Positions 9,487 to 18,879 are shown, counted from the stretch's first letter. The stretch is DNA of 64,000 bases from Antarcticimicrobium sediminis (GCF_004348975.1 NZ_SMFP01000012.1:98637-162636); one strand, 5' to 3'. The notes: generated by a model from the sequence alone, not told the origin. A program made the numbers and translations.

Positions 9487-10419
9487 TCACCCCAGCACGT
9501 AAAGCCAGAACCACACGGTGAGCGCCGAGGCCCCGGTGGCGATCAGCACGGAAGAGGCAGCCACCCGTTTCGCCCGCCCGTACATATTGGCAAAGATATA
9601 GGCGTTCACCCCCGGCGCCATCGAGGCCGTCAGCACGCCCGAGCGGAACAGATCCTGCGGCAAGCCCGTTGCGCGCCCCAGCATCCATGTGAGGGCCGGA
9701 TGCACCAGCAGCGCCAGCGCGCAGACCATCGCGATGGCGCGCAGGTCGCCTTCGGGACGGTATTGCACCAGCACGCCCCCCAGCGCGAACAGCGCAGTGG
9801 GCAGGGCGGCGCGGGTGATCAGCCCGAGCGCATCGTTCACCGCGCCGGGCACGGCGATGCCGGTGAGGTTGACGATAAAGCCCAGCAGGATCGCAAGGAT
9901 CAGCGTATTGCGGAACATCGCGGTCAGCACCGCGCGGGCGGTGTGACGACCGCCGCGCCCGTGGTTGCGCACGATCTCCATCGCGGTGATGCCGACGCCG
10001 TAGCAAAACGGCGAGTGAAAGGCGATGATGGCGTAGTTGCCGGTCAGGCTGTCGGGGCCGTAGGCGCGTTCGGTGATCGGCAGGCCCATCAGCACCGAGT
10101 TGGAAAACAGGCAACAAAAGCCGATGGCGACGCAATCTTCCCAGTCGCGGTTGAACAGCAGCCGCGCCCCCACAATCCCGAGGCCGAAACAGGACAGCGC
10201 CCCGGTGTAGAAACTGATCAGCAGTCGCGGGTCCAGCCCGGCGCGCAGGTCGATGTGCGATATCGCCGAGAACAGCAGGCAGGGCACGGCAAAGCTTTGG
10301 GCAAAGCGCATCAGCCCGTCGACATGGCTGGACTGAAAGTACCCCGCCCGCGTGGCGGCATAGCCAGCGCCGATCACCAGAAAGACCGGCAGGATCACGT
10401 CGATCAGGGCTTGGATCAT
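9487..10419 (-). CDS. AEC-family (auxin efflux carrier-like) transporter
   Basis: A 310-residue inner-membrane permease of the AEC family. It shows the usual two five-helix halves: helices beginning at residues 3, 36, 65, 95 and 130, and after a cytoplasmic loop at RNHGRGGRH again at 165, 199, 229, 253 and 283. Conserved AEC turns include GYAATRAGYF in helix 1 and SNSVLMGLPI in helix 4. Bacterial members are reported to move small carboxylates such as malate; the substrate here is unknown. Neighbouring genes give no hint. It is followed downstream by thrS after a 165-base gap, with no sign of coupling. Confidence 0.85.
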   Translation of the reverse strand: MIQALIDVILPVFLVIGAGYAATRAGYFQSSHVDGLMRFAQSFAVPCLLFSAISHIDLRAGLDPRLLISFYTGALSCFGLGIVGARLLFNRDWEDCVAIGFCCLFSNSVLMGLPITERAYGPDSLTGNYAIIAFHSPFCYGVGITAMEIVRNHGRGGRHTARAVLTAMFRNTLILAILLGFIVNLTGIAVPGAVNDALGLITRAALPTALFALGGVLVQYRPEGDLRAIAMVCALALLVHPALTWMLGRATGLPQDLFRSGVLTASMAPGVNAYIFANMYGRAKRVAASSVLIATGASALTVWFWLYVLG

Positions 10420-10483
10420 CCTGCGGTGCGCCTGCGGTGGGGTCGGGACGCCTCCGGCGGGAGTATTTGCAACAAGAAGAAGA

Positions 10484-11293
10484 TCATGGGGCCGGGAAGG
10501 GCAGCCGGATCACCATGCCGTCATAAGCCGGGATGATATGGTCCGGCGTCTCGTCGGCGAGGGTGTCATGGTCCAGGTCGATATGCAGGTTGGTTAGCAC
10601 CGCCTGTTTCGGGGCGGCGCGTTCGATCCACTCCAGCGATTGCGCCAGGTGCGAATGGGTCGGGTGCGGGGTGCGGCGCAGGGTGTCGAGCACCCAGACG
10701 TCGAGATCCTGCAACTCGTCCCAAGCCTTGTCATAGATTTCGGCCACGTCAGGCAGATAGGCCAGCCCGGCAATGCGGAACCCCAGCGCGTCAATCGAGC
10801 CATGGCCAACCGTAAAGGGGCGGAACGGGATCGGCCCGCCGGGGCCGGTGACCTCAAACGGGCCCTTGATGGTCCGCAAATCGAGGATCGGCGGATAGGG
10901 CGAGCCCTCGGGTTGGACGAAGGCATAGCCGAACCGGCTCAGCAGCGCGTTCTGGGTGTCGCCATCGGCCCAGACCGGCACCCGGGCGCGCATGTTGAAG
11001 ACGATCATGCGCAGATCGTCGATGCCATGCACGTGATCGGCATGGGAATGGGTATAAAGCACCCCGTCGAGCCGCCCGGTGCCGGTGTCGAGCAACTGGC
11101 TGCGCATATCGGGGCTGGTGTCGATCAGCACGCTGGTGGTGCCCTCGGGGCCGTCGCGTTCGACCAACATCGAACAGCGTCGGCGGCTGTTGCGCGGGTT
11201 TTGCGGGTCGCAATCGCCCCAGTGCCCGCCGAGGCGAGGCACCCCGCCGGAAGAGCCACAGCCGAGGATGGTAAAGCGCAACCCCTCGGTCAT
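10484..11293 (-). CDS. MBL-fold metallo-hydrolase (PhnP-like)
   Basis: A 269-residue metallo-beta-lactamase-fold hydrolase. The metal-binding THSHADHVHGIDD motif is intact, with further ligands at GHG and THSHL and an N-terminal GCGSSGGVPR block. It resembles PhnP-type cyclic phosphodiesterases that often sit next to tatD in alphaproteobacteria, and its start overlaps the tatD stop by four bases (ATGA). The cellular substrate is not known. It is the last gene of the SPOR-dac-tmk-holB-tatD-MBL run. Confidence 0.88.
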   Translation of the reverse strand: MTEGLRFTILGCGSSGGVPRLGGHWGDCDPQNPRNSRRRCSMLVERDGPEGTTSVLIDTSPDMRSQLLDTGTGRLDGVLYTHSHADHVHGIDDLRMIVFNMRARVPVWADGDTQNALLSRFGYAFVQPEGSPYPPILDLRTIKGPFEVTGPGGPIPFRPFTVGHGSIDALGFRIAGLAYLPDVAEIYDKAWDELQDLDVWVLDTLRRTPHPTHSHLAQSLEWIERAAPKQAVLTNLHIDLDHDTLADETPDHIIPAYDGMVIRLPFPAP

Positions 11294-12120
11294 GCCGTCA
11301 CCCCGTAGGCGGCGACCTTGGTGAACAGGCGGTCGAAATTGTCCTGGGTCCGGGCCGCGAAGTCGGCGTAGTCGAGGCCAAAGGCCTCGGCCCCGACCCG
11401 GGCGGTCAGGGCCGAGAACGCCGGTTCGTTGCGTTTGCCGCGATGGGGCGGCGGCGCAAGATAGGGCGAGTCGGTCTCGACCAGAATGCGATCCAGCGGC
11501 GCGGCGGCGAAGATCGCGCGCAGATCGGTGCTTTTGGGAAAGGCGGCGATGCCCGACATCGACAGGTAAAACCCAAGGTCAAGCGCGGCCTTCGCCAGCG
11601 CGGCGGACGAGGAGAAGCAATGCATCACGCAGCCATAGGCGCCGGCGCGGTATTCCTCGGCGAGGATGCGCGCCATGTCATCATCGGCGGCGCGGGCGTG
11701 GATGATCAGCGGCAGCCCGGTCTCGCGGGCGGCCGTGATATGGATGCGCAGGCTTTGTTTCTGCACCTCGGCGCTGTCGGCGCTGTAATGGTAGTCGAGC
11801 CCGGTTTCACCGATGCCGACGAATTTCGGGTGTTTGGCCAGTGCGATCAGCTCGTCCACCGTGGCCATCGGCTCTTCCGCCGCGCTCATCGGGTGGGTGC
11901 CGGCGGCGTAGAAGACCGGCGCATAGGTTTCGGCAAGCGTGCGCACCGCGGGTTCGTTACGCAGGCGGGTGCAGATCGACACCATGCGGGTGACCCCGGC
12001 GGTGGCGGCGCGGGCGATGACAGCGTCGAGCTGCCCCTCGAAATCGGGGAAATCAAGGTGGCAATGGCTATCGGTGATCTGGGCGGTGCTTTGGGGCGGG
12101 GTTTGTATGGTCTCGGTCAT
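11290..12120 (-). CDS. tatD: TatD-family metal-dependent nuclease
   Basis: A 276-residue TIM-barrel DNase. All family signatures are visible: DSHCHLDFP (metal ligands), GIGETGLDYHY, IIHAR, HCFSSS and LVETDSPYLAP. TatD proteins are 3'-5' exonucleases linked to DNA repair and quality control. It overlaps the MBL-fold gene by four bases and follows holB by 87 bases. Many relatives carry metG between holB and tatD; it is absent here, and the gap contains a 14-base tandem duplication. Confidence 0.93.
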   Translation of the reverse strand: MTETIQTPPQSTAQITDSHCHLDFPDFEGQLDAVIARAATAGVTRMVSICTRLRNEPAVRTLAETYAPVFYAAGTHPMSAAEEPMATVDELIALAKHPKFVGIGETGLDYHYSADSAEVQKQSLRIHITAARETGLPLIIHARAADDDMARILAEEYRAGAYGCVMHCFSSSAALAKAALDLGFYLSMSGIAAFPKSTDLRAIFAAAPLDRILVETDSPYLAPPPHRGKRNEPAFSALTARVGAEAFGLDYADFAARTQDNFDRLFTKVAAYGVTA

Positions 12121-12166
12121 CGGCTTCCGGTCGGTTTCTGTCCGTCGCGCTGGCGGGTGCAGGGCA

Positions 12167-12194
12167 GGTGGCGCAGGGCTGGTGGCGCAGGGCT
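12167..12194. repeat. Tandem 14-base duplication
   Basis: GGTGGCGCAGGGCT occurs twice back to back between holB and tatD. It looks like replication slippage; no function is evident. Confidence 0.8.
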
Positions 12195-12207
12195 TGGGGC
12201 GCCGGAC

Positions 12208-13326
12208 TTAGCCCGTGGCTGTCTTGTGCATCCTGAAAACCGTATCTAGGACAAGCGCCGCAGGGTCAAGGTTGACCGCCCGTCCGTGTCGGCTGCGGGC
12301 GGTGATTTCGGAGGCGGCCTCGGCCCAGGCGCGGGCGCGGGGCAGGTCGGGTGACAGGCGGGACAGGGTTTCGCTTTCGCCGTTGGCGGCCTCGGGCGTG
12401 GGGGCGATGCCGGTGGCGCCGGTGCGCGCCAGCCGGGCGAGCGCGGTGTCGATCAGGTCCAGCAGCAGGTCGAACCGCTCACCGCCACCGCGCTGGGCGG
12501 CGGTCTCGGCCAGTGCCAGCGCCCGCGGTCGATCCAGTTGCGGCAGGCTGTTCAGCAGGGCGATCAATTCGGTATAAAGCGCCAGACCGTTCAGCGCGCT
12601 CAGCCGTAGCGCCGCCCCGACCGACCCGGCAGAGAGCGCCGCCAGATGCGTGGCATCGCCCGGCAGCGCCACCCCGGCCTGTTCCAACGCGGCGCGCATG
12701 TCATCGGGGTTCAACGGACCCAGCCGCAGGGTGCGACAGCGCGAGCGGATGGTCGGCAACAGCCCCGAGGGCCGGTGCGAAATCAGCAGCAGCGTGGTGC
12801 GCGCCGGCGGTTCTTCCAGCATTTTCAACAGCGCGTTGGCGGCGCTCGTGTTCATTTCGTCAGCGCAATCCACGATCACCACCCGCCGTCCACCATCGGC
12901 CGCCGAGAGCCCGAAAAAGCGGTTGAGCGCGCGAATGTCGTCCACCACGATCTCATCGCGCATGCGGCCGGTCTTTTCGTTGACGCTGCGGGTGATGGCG
13001 GCAAGCCCAGGATCAGACCCGGCCAGCAGCCGGTGCGCGACCGGGTGGTCGGGGTCGATCTGCAGCGTCTCGGGGGGGGGCGGCCCGGCAAAAAGCCCGC
13101 CGTCCTGCGGGTCTGGCGTGGCCAGCAGAAAGCGCGCGATGCGCCACGCCAGCGTTGCCTTGCCGACCCCTCGTGGCCCGGTAAGCAGCCAGCCGTGATG
13201 GAGCCGCCCGGAGTTGAACGCGGTGAGAAAGGCCTGTTCCGCGGCATCCTGACCAAACAGCCGGGGCGTTTCGCGCGGATGCGGTGCGCCTTGCACCTGA
13301 TCGGTGGGCGGGGGGGTGTCGCTCAT
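12208..13326 (-). CDS. holB: DNA polymerase III subunit delta prime
   Basis: A 372-residue clamp-loader subunit. It shows the AAA+ fold with Walker A GPRGVGKAT near residue 50, a sensor/arginine region SAANALLKMLEEPP, and the SRC turn in RSRCRTLRL that marks clamp-loader subunits. The zinc-binding cysteines of DnaX are not present, as expected for delta prime. It works with delta and DnaX to load the sliding clamp at replication forks. The start overlaps the end of tmk (ATGA), a conserved alphaproteobacterial arrangement that couples dTTP supply with a replisome part. Confidence 0.92.
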   Translation of the reverse strand: MSDTPPPTDQVQGAPHPRETPRLFGQDAAEQAFLTAFNSGRLHHGWLLTGPRGVGKATLAWRIARFLLATPDPQDGGLFAGPPPPETLQIDPDHPVAHRLLAGSDPGLAAITRSVNEKTGRMRDEIVVDDIRALNRFFGLSAADGGRRVVIVDCADEMNTSAANALLKMLEEPPARTTLLLISHRPSGLLPTIRSRCRTLRLGPLNPDDMRAALEQAGVALPGDATHLAALSAGSVGAALRLSALNGLALYTELIALLNSLPQLDRPRALALAETAAQRGGGERFDLLLDLIDTALARLARTGATGIAPTPEAANGESETLSRLSPDLPRARAWAEAASEITARSRHGRAVNLDPAALVLDTVFRMHKTATG

Positions 13327-13949
13327 GCCAGCGCCTGTTCGACGACCGAGAATACGTCGCGGGCGACCTCTTCTTCGGTTCGGGCGCCGTCGATGATGCG
13401 AAAGCGGGGGGCGAATTCGCGGGCCAGCGCGCGGAACCCCGCGCGCATGCGCTGTTGCAGATCCGGGCCGAAATCCTCGAACCGCTCTTCATGTCCTTGC
13501 CGGCCCCGGGCGCGGGTAAGCCCGGTGTCGGGGTCAAGGTCGATCAACAAGGTCAGGTCAGGCTCTCGCCCGATCATCAGATCATGGAGCGTGTCGACCA
13601 GCGCGCGCAGATCGCCGCGCGACAGGCCCTGATACATCCGGGTGCTGTCGACAAAGCGATCGCAGATCACGATCTTGCCTGCGGCGAGCGCCGGCTCGAT
13701 GGTGCGTTCCAGATGGTCACGCCGCGCCGCGGTAAACAGCAGGATCTCGGTTTGGGCCGACCAGCGGTCGGGGTCGCCCTCCAACACGAGGCTGCGGATT
13801 TCCTCGGCCCCGGGCGAGCCGCCGGGTTCGCGGGTCAGCACAACCGCGTGACCGGCGGCGCGCAGGGCGTCGGCCAGGCGGCGCGCCTGGGTGGATTTTC
13901 CCGACCCGTCGATACCCTCGAAGGTGATGAAGCGGGCGGGGGCGGTCAC
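13323..13949 (-). CDS. tmk: Thymidylate kinase
   Basis: A 208-residue P-loop kinase that phosphorylates dTMP to dTDP. The Walker A is FEGIDGSGKSTQ, the DRX motif is CDRFVDSTRMYQG, and the lid region RGRQGHEERFE follows. Length and motif spacing are normal. It overlaps both neighbours by four bases (dac upstream, holB downstream), so the three are translated as a coupled set. Confidence 0.95.
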   Translation of the reverse strand: MTAPARFITFEGIDGSGKSTQARRLADALRAAGHAVVLTREPGGSPGAEEIRSLVLEGDPDRWSAQTEILLFTAARRDHLERTIEPALAAGKIVICDRFVDSTRMYQGLSRGDLRALVDTLHDLMIGREPDLTLLIDLDPDTGLTRARGRQGHEERFEDFGPDLQQRMRAGFRALAREFAPRFRIIDGARTEEEVARDVFSVVEQALA

Positions 13950-15142
13950 ATCGTCCCCTCGGGGCCTTTGACGAAGCGGGTTACAAGCGCCCGCGCGGCG
14001 GTCTGCACCCGGACAGTGAACCCGCCTGTGGGCACCGTGCGATCAGCCACCAGCGGGCGGCGGATCTCTTCCAGCCCCTCGGGTTTGAGCACCAGTTCCC
14101 CCAGTTGGTCGCCCTTGGTGATCGGGGCGTGGATCGGCCCGGTATAGACCACCTCGGCCTCAATCTTGTCCGCCGAGAGCGCAGGCAAAAGCGCGGTGAC
14201 ATCCTCGGTTGCGACCAGATTCACCTCAGGCTCTCGCCCCATGAAGACCTTGGCCTGGGCGACTGGCGTTTCGGCGCGAAGAACGATTTTTTCGGCAAAT
14301 TGGCGAAATGACCAGTTAACGACGGCCTCGGCCTCGTCGGCGCGCGCCTCCTTGCTGCCCAGTCCGAACAGGACAAAGATCACCCGACGATCGCCCTGCT
14401 TGGCCGACCCCACCAGCCCATATCCGGCCTCTTCGGTGTGACCGGTCTTGAGCCCGTCGGCGCCGACGCCCAAATGCAGCAGCGGGTTGCGGTTGTGGGT
14501 GTTCGAGGGAGCGCGCCCGTCAAAGGCGAACTCGGTCTCGGAAAACAGCGAATAATACTGCGGGAAATCGGTGATGATATGTCTGGCAAGGACAGCAAGG
14601 TCATGCACCGACATGCGGTGTCCGGCGGCGGGCCAGCCATTGGAATTGGCAAAGGTAGAGTTGGTCATGCCGATCTGCTGGGCGCGCTGGGTCATGTAGC
14701 GGGCAAAGCCGGCCTCGGTGCCATCGGGGCTGAGCGCCTCGGCGATGACGGCACAGGCGTCATTGCCCGACAGCACGATGATGCCGCGCAGCAGATCCTC
14801 GACCCGGACCCGGTCGGTGGTATCAAGAAACATGGTCGAGCCGCCATAGCTCATGGCGTGTTCGCTCACCGGCAGCTTTTCGTCCAGCGTCAGCCGCCCG
14901 TCGCGCAGCGCCTCGAAAGCGACATAAAGCGTCATCAGCTTGGACATCGAGGCCGGCGGCAGCGGTTGGTCAGGATTTTTGGACAAAAGCACCGTGCCGG
15001 TGCCTTGGTCGAGGATATAGGCCGCACGCGCCCGGGTCTCGAAGGCTGCAGCCGGCAACGCCCAAAGGACGGTTGCAAAGGCCAGAACGGTCAGGCGAAG
15101 CGCCCCGGAGAGGCGGGGATTAATTTGTAACAGCATAGGCAT
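13946..15142 (-). CDS. D-alanyl-D-alanine carboxypeptidase (PBP5/6, peptidase S11)
   Basis: A 398-residue periplasmic penicillin-binding protein that trims the terminal D-Ala from peptidoglycan stem peptides. It has a signal peptide (roughly residues 12-33, cleavage after PAAA). The catalytic triad of motifs is intact: SxxK as S65-M-S-K68, SGN in VLSGNDA and KTG in LKTGHTE. A C-terminal PBP5 domain and amphipathic tail follow. The start could be 15142 or the ATG at 15136; both overlap the end of the SPOR gene by about 20 bases. The SPOR-dac pairing fits a cell-wall/septation role. Confidence 0.93.
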   Translation of the reverse strand: MPMLLQINPRLSGALRLTVLAFATVLWALPAAAFETRARAAYILDQGTGTVLLSKNPDQPLPPASMSKLMTLYVAFEALRDGRLTLDEKLPVSEHAMSYGGSTMFLDTTDRVRVEDLLRGIIVLSGNDACAVIAEALSPDGTEAGFARYMTQRAQQIGMTNSTFANSNGWPAAGHRMSVHDLAVLARHIITDFPQYYSLFSETEFAFDGRAPSNTHNRNPLLHLGVGADGLKTGHTEEAGYGLVGSAKQGDRRVIFVLFGLGSKEARADEAEAVVNWSFRQFAEKIVLRAETPVAQAKVFMGREPEVNLVATEDVTALLPALSADKIEAEVVYTGPIHAPITKGDQLGELVLKPEGLEEIRRPLVADRTVPTGGFTVRVQTAARALVTRFVKGPEGTM

Positions 15143-16028
15143 CCGAGAATCCGGTTTCCTTGACTTTCTTCAACAAGGCCGCGCGTTCGGATTTGTTCCG
15201 TGCGGGGCCGACGACGACGCGCCAGAACTGTTTTCCGTTCGACTCCTGCTCCAGCAGGGTCGGCACCATGCCGGTGCGCCGCATCTGGTCGGCGGTGCGT
15301 TTGGCATTGGCCTCGACGCTGAAGATCCCGATCTGGATATAGGGCTTGTCCAGCGCAGAGGCGCGCGATGTTGAAGCCGGTTTCGCCGCCGGTTTGGCAG
15401 CCGGTTTAGCCGTTGCCTTGGCTGCCGTTGCGGAGGCATCAATCGCCGCCGCTGCCCCGGCGATGGGATCCAGCGCGGTCTCCGTCACGTCGGCGGGGGC
15501 GTCCGGGGTCGCAGAGGCGGCGGCCTCCGGATCGGGCTCCGGCTCGACGGTTTCGCGCCGCAGCGCGGTGACGTTCAGCTTGACCGGCGCACCGGCCAGC
15601 ATCCCCAGCGCGGCAGCGGCATCCGAAGAGGCCTGAATGCGCGGCCCCGGAATCGCCCGTTCACGCCGGAACAGCGCGCCGATGACGAATTTGCCGTTGG
15701 CGGCATTTCGGATGATCACTCGCTCGGGCTCGGTCACGTCCGGATGCGCCACCCAGACCCCGCCCAGCGAAGGCCGCCCGTCCCACAGCCCCGCCTCGGT
15801 GACCTGAAACACCTCGGGGGCCTCGACGTCGCGCTCCACCAGTTTGGTGCGGGTGGTCTGCACGGGCGCGCTGTCTGCGGGTTTGTCCTTGGCCTGTAAA
15901 AAGGCGGGCATCTGTGCCCTATCCTCGCAGCCCGCGAGCACCCCGACCGCCCCAAGAAGCAGCGCGAAACGCACGGGGCTGCGGAGAGTACAAAACGGGC
16001 GCCCGAATGTACGTAATACGCGATCCAT
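15120..16028 (-). CDS. SPOR-domain lipoprotein (RlpA-like)
   Basis: 302 residues when started at 16028, where an AAGGA site lies eight bases before the ATG. A lipoprotein signal is clear: VRFALLLGAVGVLAGC, with the lipidated cysteine near residue 34. The middle (about residues 70-170) resembles the beta-barrel part of RlpA-like proteins, then comes a low-complexity Ala/Lys/Pro linker (repeated KPAAKPAAKPA), then a C-terminal SPOR domain (PYIQIGIFSVEANAKRTAD onward), which binds denuded septal glycan. It probably acts at the division septum on the periplasmic face of the outer membrane. It heads the operon with the D-Ala-D-Ala carboxypeptidase. Confidence 0.85.
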   Translation of the reverse strand: MDRVLRTFGRPFCTLRSPVRFALLLGAVGVLAGCEDRAQMPAFLQAKDKPADSAPVQTTRTKLVERDVEAPEVFQVTEAGLWDGRPSLGGVWVAHPDVTEPERVIIRNAANGKFVIGALFRRERAIPGPRIQASSDAAAALGMLAGAPVKLNVTALRRETVEPEPDPEAAASATPDAPADVTETALDPIAGAAAAIDASATAAKATAKPAAKPAAKPASTSRASALDKPYIQIGIFSVEANAKRTADQMRRTGMVPTLLEQESNGKQFWRVVVGPARNKSERAALLKKVKETGFSDAYAVTN

Positions 16029-16278
16029 CTTCATGTTCCTTGCCTGTCGGCGGGCCACCGTCCGCAGATGCACCCCATATGCACCTACGCCCGTGCGCCC
16101 CGCGCCGGTTGACCCGGTCGTGCAGCCACGTCGCACCCCGACAGGGTCCGACGCAACCGGTTGGGTGGATCATAACGCGACGATGCTGGCATGGAAAGTA
16201 CGCCGCGCAGTCCTCGGCAAGAAATCCCCGGTTTTGTCTTGCCTGCCCCCGCCGGGCAGCTTACACCCGCGCCGTGCC

Positions 16279-16368
16279 GGGGAGGTGGCAGAGTGGTCGA
16301 ATGCGGCGGTCTTGAAAACCGTTGAGCGTGAGAGCGTTCCCAGGGTTCGAATCCCTGTCTCCCCGCCA
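16279..16368 (+). tRNA. tRNA-Ser (anticodon UGA), CCA encoded
   Basis: Acceptor GGGGAGG (16279-16285) pairs with TCTCCCC, followed by G and encoded CCA ending at 16368. The anticodon loop TCTTGAAAA gives UGA. The long variable arm (GTTGAGCGTGAGAGC) is the class II form expected for serine tRNA. A run of mobile genes begins about 310 bases downstream. Confidence 0.95.
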
Positions 16369-16678
16369 CCCACCTTCCGGTATTCCCCTGATGACGACGC
16401 TCTCGCGATTTCTGCCCGGGTTTTCGGGCGGTTGCGGGTTAGACTCTTGGGGAGAGACGCCTTGGCTTGGCGCGAAACAGGCGGTTTTCGGGCGCAGTCT
16501 CCGCGAGGCAATTTCGGGGGTTCGGTTTTCGGACCCGGGCCCGTGATGAACAGGGAATTTACAGGGAAACCGCATCCTGTGAGCCATCGCTTTTTTTCCG
16601 CAGAATGAATGGAATCGCGCCACGGGCGACCCCCGGGAAAGAGAGTGCTCCGCGGCGCGAAGTGATCTCGAACACTGT
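16369..16678. other. Boundary region between tRNA-Ser and the accessory island
   Basis: 310 bases without a gene. It contains the stretch AACAGGGAATTTACAGGGAAA (16550-16570). I could not find a copy of the tRNA-Ser 3' end elsewhere in the window, so an attachment-site duplication is not demonstrated. The left end of the island is probably within this stretch. Confidence 0.4.
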
Positions 16679-18355
16679 TCAGGTGGCGGGAGGACCGTAG
16701 AGATGTTCCTGCTCGGCCCAGTCGAGGGGGATCGGTTTGGCGAGGATGCGCTTGAGGGTGACGTCAGGCGGCAGGGTGCCTGAGAGGATGGCGGCCTGAA
16801 GGCTCGGGGAGAGGAAGGCGAGCTGCGCCCGGGTGCGGATGAAGGATTCGGAGTGTCCGCTCTTGCGGGTGATCCCGGATATGGGTGTCCCGGCATGAAG
16901 GTCGCGGGTCCAGGAATGGGCTGCGGCCAGGTTGCGCAGCAGAACCGGGTCCGAGGCCGGGGCAAGCGTGCCACTGACGATGCGTGTCTCGACACCGCGG
17001 CGGCGTAGCGTCAAGGGGGACGCGAATGCGACGGCGCCGGAAGAGAGGGCACCGGTGGCAAGGCCGAGGCCGTCGGTCAGGGCATCCTCGTCGCAGGTGA
17101 CGTGCAGGCTGGTGCGGGTCACGCGGACCTCAGCAATTAGTGGCGCTGCCGTCGCCGGTGTCCTGCGCAGGTTGTCGGTCAGGGTGTCGACGCGTGCCTC
17201 GAGGCTGAGGGCCGCCGCTGCGTCCGGGGTTTCAAGCAGGCGATGCGATTTGACCAGCGCTGTCAAATGCTCCGCCAGGCTGCCAGCGACGGCCCGCTCA
17301 AAGCTCGCGGCGGGCAAGCGCCAGCCGGAGGGATCGGTGCCGCCAGATATCAGGCGGTTGGAGACATAGTAGCGGTGGCGCCGGCCTCTCTTCACGGTGT
17401 GGGTGGGTGTGAGGCGATCTCCGGTCTCATCGCGAAGCTTGCCGACGAGAGCCGCGGCGGGGGATGCGCCGGAGGGGATTGTCCGTCCACGAGGCCGTCG
17501 CGATGCTGCGTCGAGCCCGGCCTGGACACGGTCCCAAAGCTCCTGCTCGAGAATCGGATCGTGCAGGCCGGGCCAGAGCTTGTCCTTGTGGCGGATCTGC
17601 CCGGTGTAGACCGGATTGCGCAGGAGGTGGTGTACCTGCCCGTTGCTGAGGCGACCGCCTCCGCTCGCGCGACCGGACAGGTTGGTCCGGCGTTTGGACC
17701 CTATGCCAAGCCGCTCGGCTTCGCGGGTGACAGCGCCTAGGGACCCCAACTCATCGTAGAGACGGAACAGGGTCTTGACCACTTCAGCCTCGACCGGGTT
17801 GATCGCGAGGCTGCGCTTCTCCGGATCGGGATGGCGGTCATAGCCGAGCGGCAGGTTGCCCCCCATCCAGAATCCCTTCTTCTTGGAGGCGGCGATCTTG
17901 TCGCGGATGCGTTCGGCCGTCACCTCACGCTCGAACTGGGCGAAGGAGAGGAGCACGTTGAGGGTGAGCCGCCCCATCGAGGAGGAGGTGTTGAAGGCCT
18001 GGGTGACCGATACGAAGGAGCAGTCCGCGGCCTCCAAGCGTTCGACCAGTTTTGCGAAGTCGGTCAGCGATCGGGTGAGACGGTCGATCTTGTAGACCAC
18101 GATCATGTCGACCCGGCCCGCCTCGATATGGCCGAGCAACCGCTGGAGGGCAGGGCGCTCCAGCGTGCCGCCGGAGAGGCCGCCATCGTCGTAGCGGGCA
18201 GGCAGGAGCTTCCAGCCCTCGTGCTTCTGGCTGGCAACATAGGCGGCGCAGGCCTCGGCCTGGGCATCGAGGGAATTGAACTCCTGCTCCAGCCCGTCCT
18301 CCGAGGATTTGCGGGTGTAGATTGCGCAGCGGATGGTCCTTGGCTTCGGCTTCAT
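16679..18355 (-). CDS. Large serine recombinase
   Basis: 558 residues when started at 18355, overlapping the upstream DUF2924 gene by four bases (ATGA). The resolvase domain starts CAIYTRKSSEDGLEQEFNSL with the catalytic serine in TRKSS. Then follow YDDGGLSGGTLERP, VVYKIDRLTRS and SFAQFEREVTAERIRDK. The recombinase domain (GYDRHPDP to LLRNPVYTGQIRH) and a basic region with RGRRHRYYVSN come next. The C-terminal part resembles the DNA-binding tail found as a separate small gene in the second module of this island. It probably excises or integrates the element. It lacks an obvious directionality factor unless DUF2924 acts as one. Confidence 0.93.
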   Translation of the reverse strand: MKPKPRTIRCAIYTRKSSEDGLEQEFNSLDAQAEACAAYVASQKHEGWKLLPARYDDGGLSGGTLERPALQRLLGHIEAGRVDMIVVYKIDRLTRSLTDFAKLVERLEAADCSFVSVTQAFNTSSSMGRLTLNVLLSFAQFEREVTAERIRDKIAASKKKGFWMGGNLPLGYDRHPDPEKRSLAINPVEAEVVKTLFRLYDELGSLGAVTREAERLGIGSKRRTNLSGRASGGGRLSNGQVHHLLRNPVYTGQIRHKDKLWPGLHDPILEQELWDRVQAGLDAASRRPRGRTIPSGASPAAALVGKLRDETGDRLTPTHTVKRGRRHRYYVSNRLISGGTDPSGWRLPAASFERAVAGSLAEHLTALVKSHRLLETPDAAAALSLEARVDTLTDNLRRTPATAAPLIAEVRVTRTSLHVTCDEDALTDGLGLATGALSSGAVAFASPLTLRRRGVETRIVSGTLAPASDPVLLRNLAAAHSWTRDLHAGTPISGITRKSGHSESFIRTRAQLAFLSPSLQAAILSGTLPPDVTLKRILAKPIPLDWAEQEHLYGPPAT

Positions 18356-18879
18356 TTTGCGGCCCCTTTGCCTTTCGACCCTGACCGCGACTGGCGTCGG
18401 CCCGCCTGATCGGCGAGGCCGAAGAAGCGCGGTCCGGACCAGTGGGCACCGGTGATGGCGCGGGCGACGGCGGAAAGGGAAGGGTAGGTCTCGCCCTGCC
18501 ACAGGCAGCCATTCTCGAGAATGTCTACCACGTGGGTCACGCCGTTCCACTCCCTGAGCAGTCGGCCGCCAGGACGGAGCGCGGGCGCTGTCTTGCGCGT
18601 CGTGCCCGCCGCTTCCCGCGCGATCCGGTCGATCAAGCTCTTAGGCAGGCCACCATGCTGGCAGGATTGCAGCTCGAAGGCGAGAAACCGGCGCAGGAAG
18701 ACCTGGCTCATGCCCTTGGGCGGTGGCGCGGCGAAGGTTGCGCGCCAGTGATCGAGCAGGGTGGCGCGATCCGCTGCCGCAAGGTCGGCGAGGGACGGGG
18801 CTCCCGTTGCTTGCCTCTTCGCCTGCCTCTTCCGGGCATCGGCCTCTGGGGGTGTCGGGATGTGGGACAGGTCCTGCAT
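18352..18879 (-). CDS. DUF2924 protein partner of the serine recombinase
   Basis: 175 residues from the ATG at 18879 (AAGGAGAGAC upstream). The core carries the DUF2924 hallmarks: WRATFAAPPPKGMSQVFLRRFLAFELQ (positions about 43-70), then LREWNGVTHVVDIL, GETYPSLSAVARAITGAHWSGPRFFGL. This family almost always precedes large serine recombinases in alphaproteobacterial islands; its function is unknown, and an accessory or directionality role is inference. A second, divergent copy is at 29003-29503 with the same arrangement. Confidence 0.88.
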   Translation of the reverse strand: MQDLSHIPTPPEADARKRQAKRQATGAPSLADLAAADRATLLDHWRATFAAPPPKGMSQVFLRRFLAFELQSCQHGGLPKSLIDRIAREAAGTTRKTAPALRPGGRLLREWNGVTHVVDILENGCLWQGETYPSLSAVARAITGAHWSGPRFFGLADQAGRRQSRSGSKGKGAAK

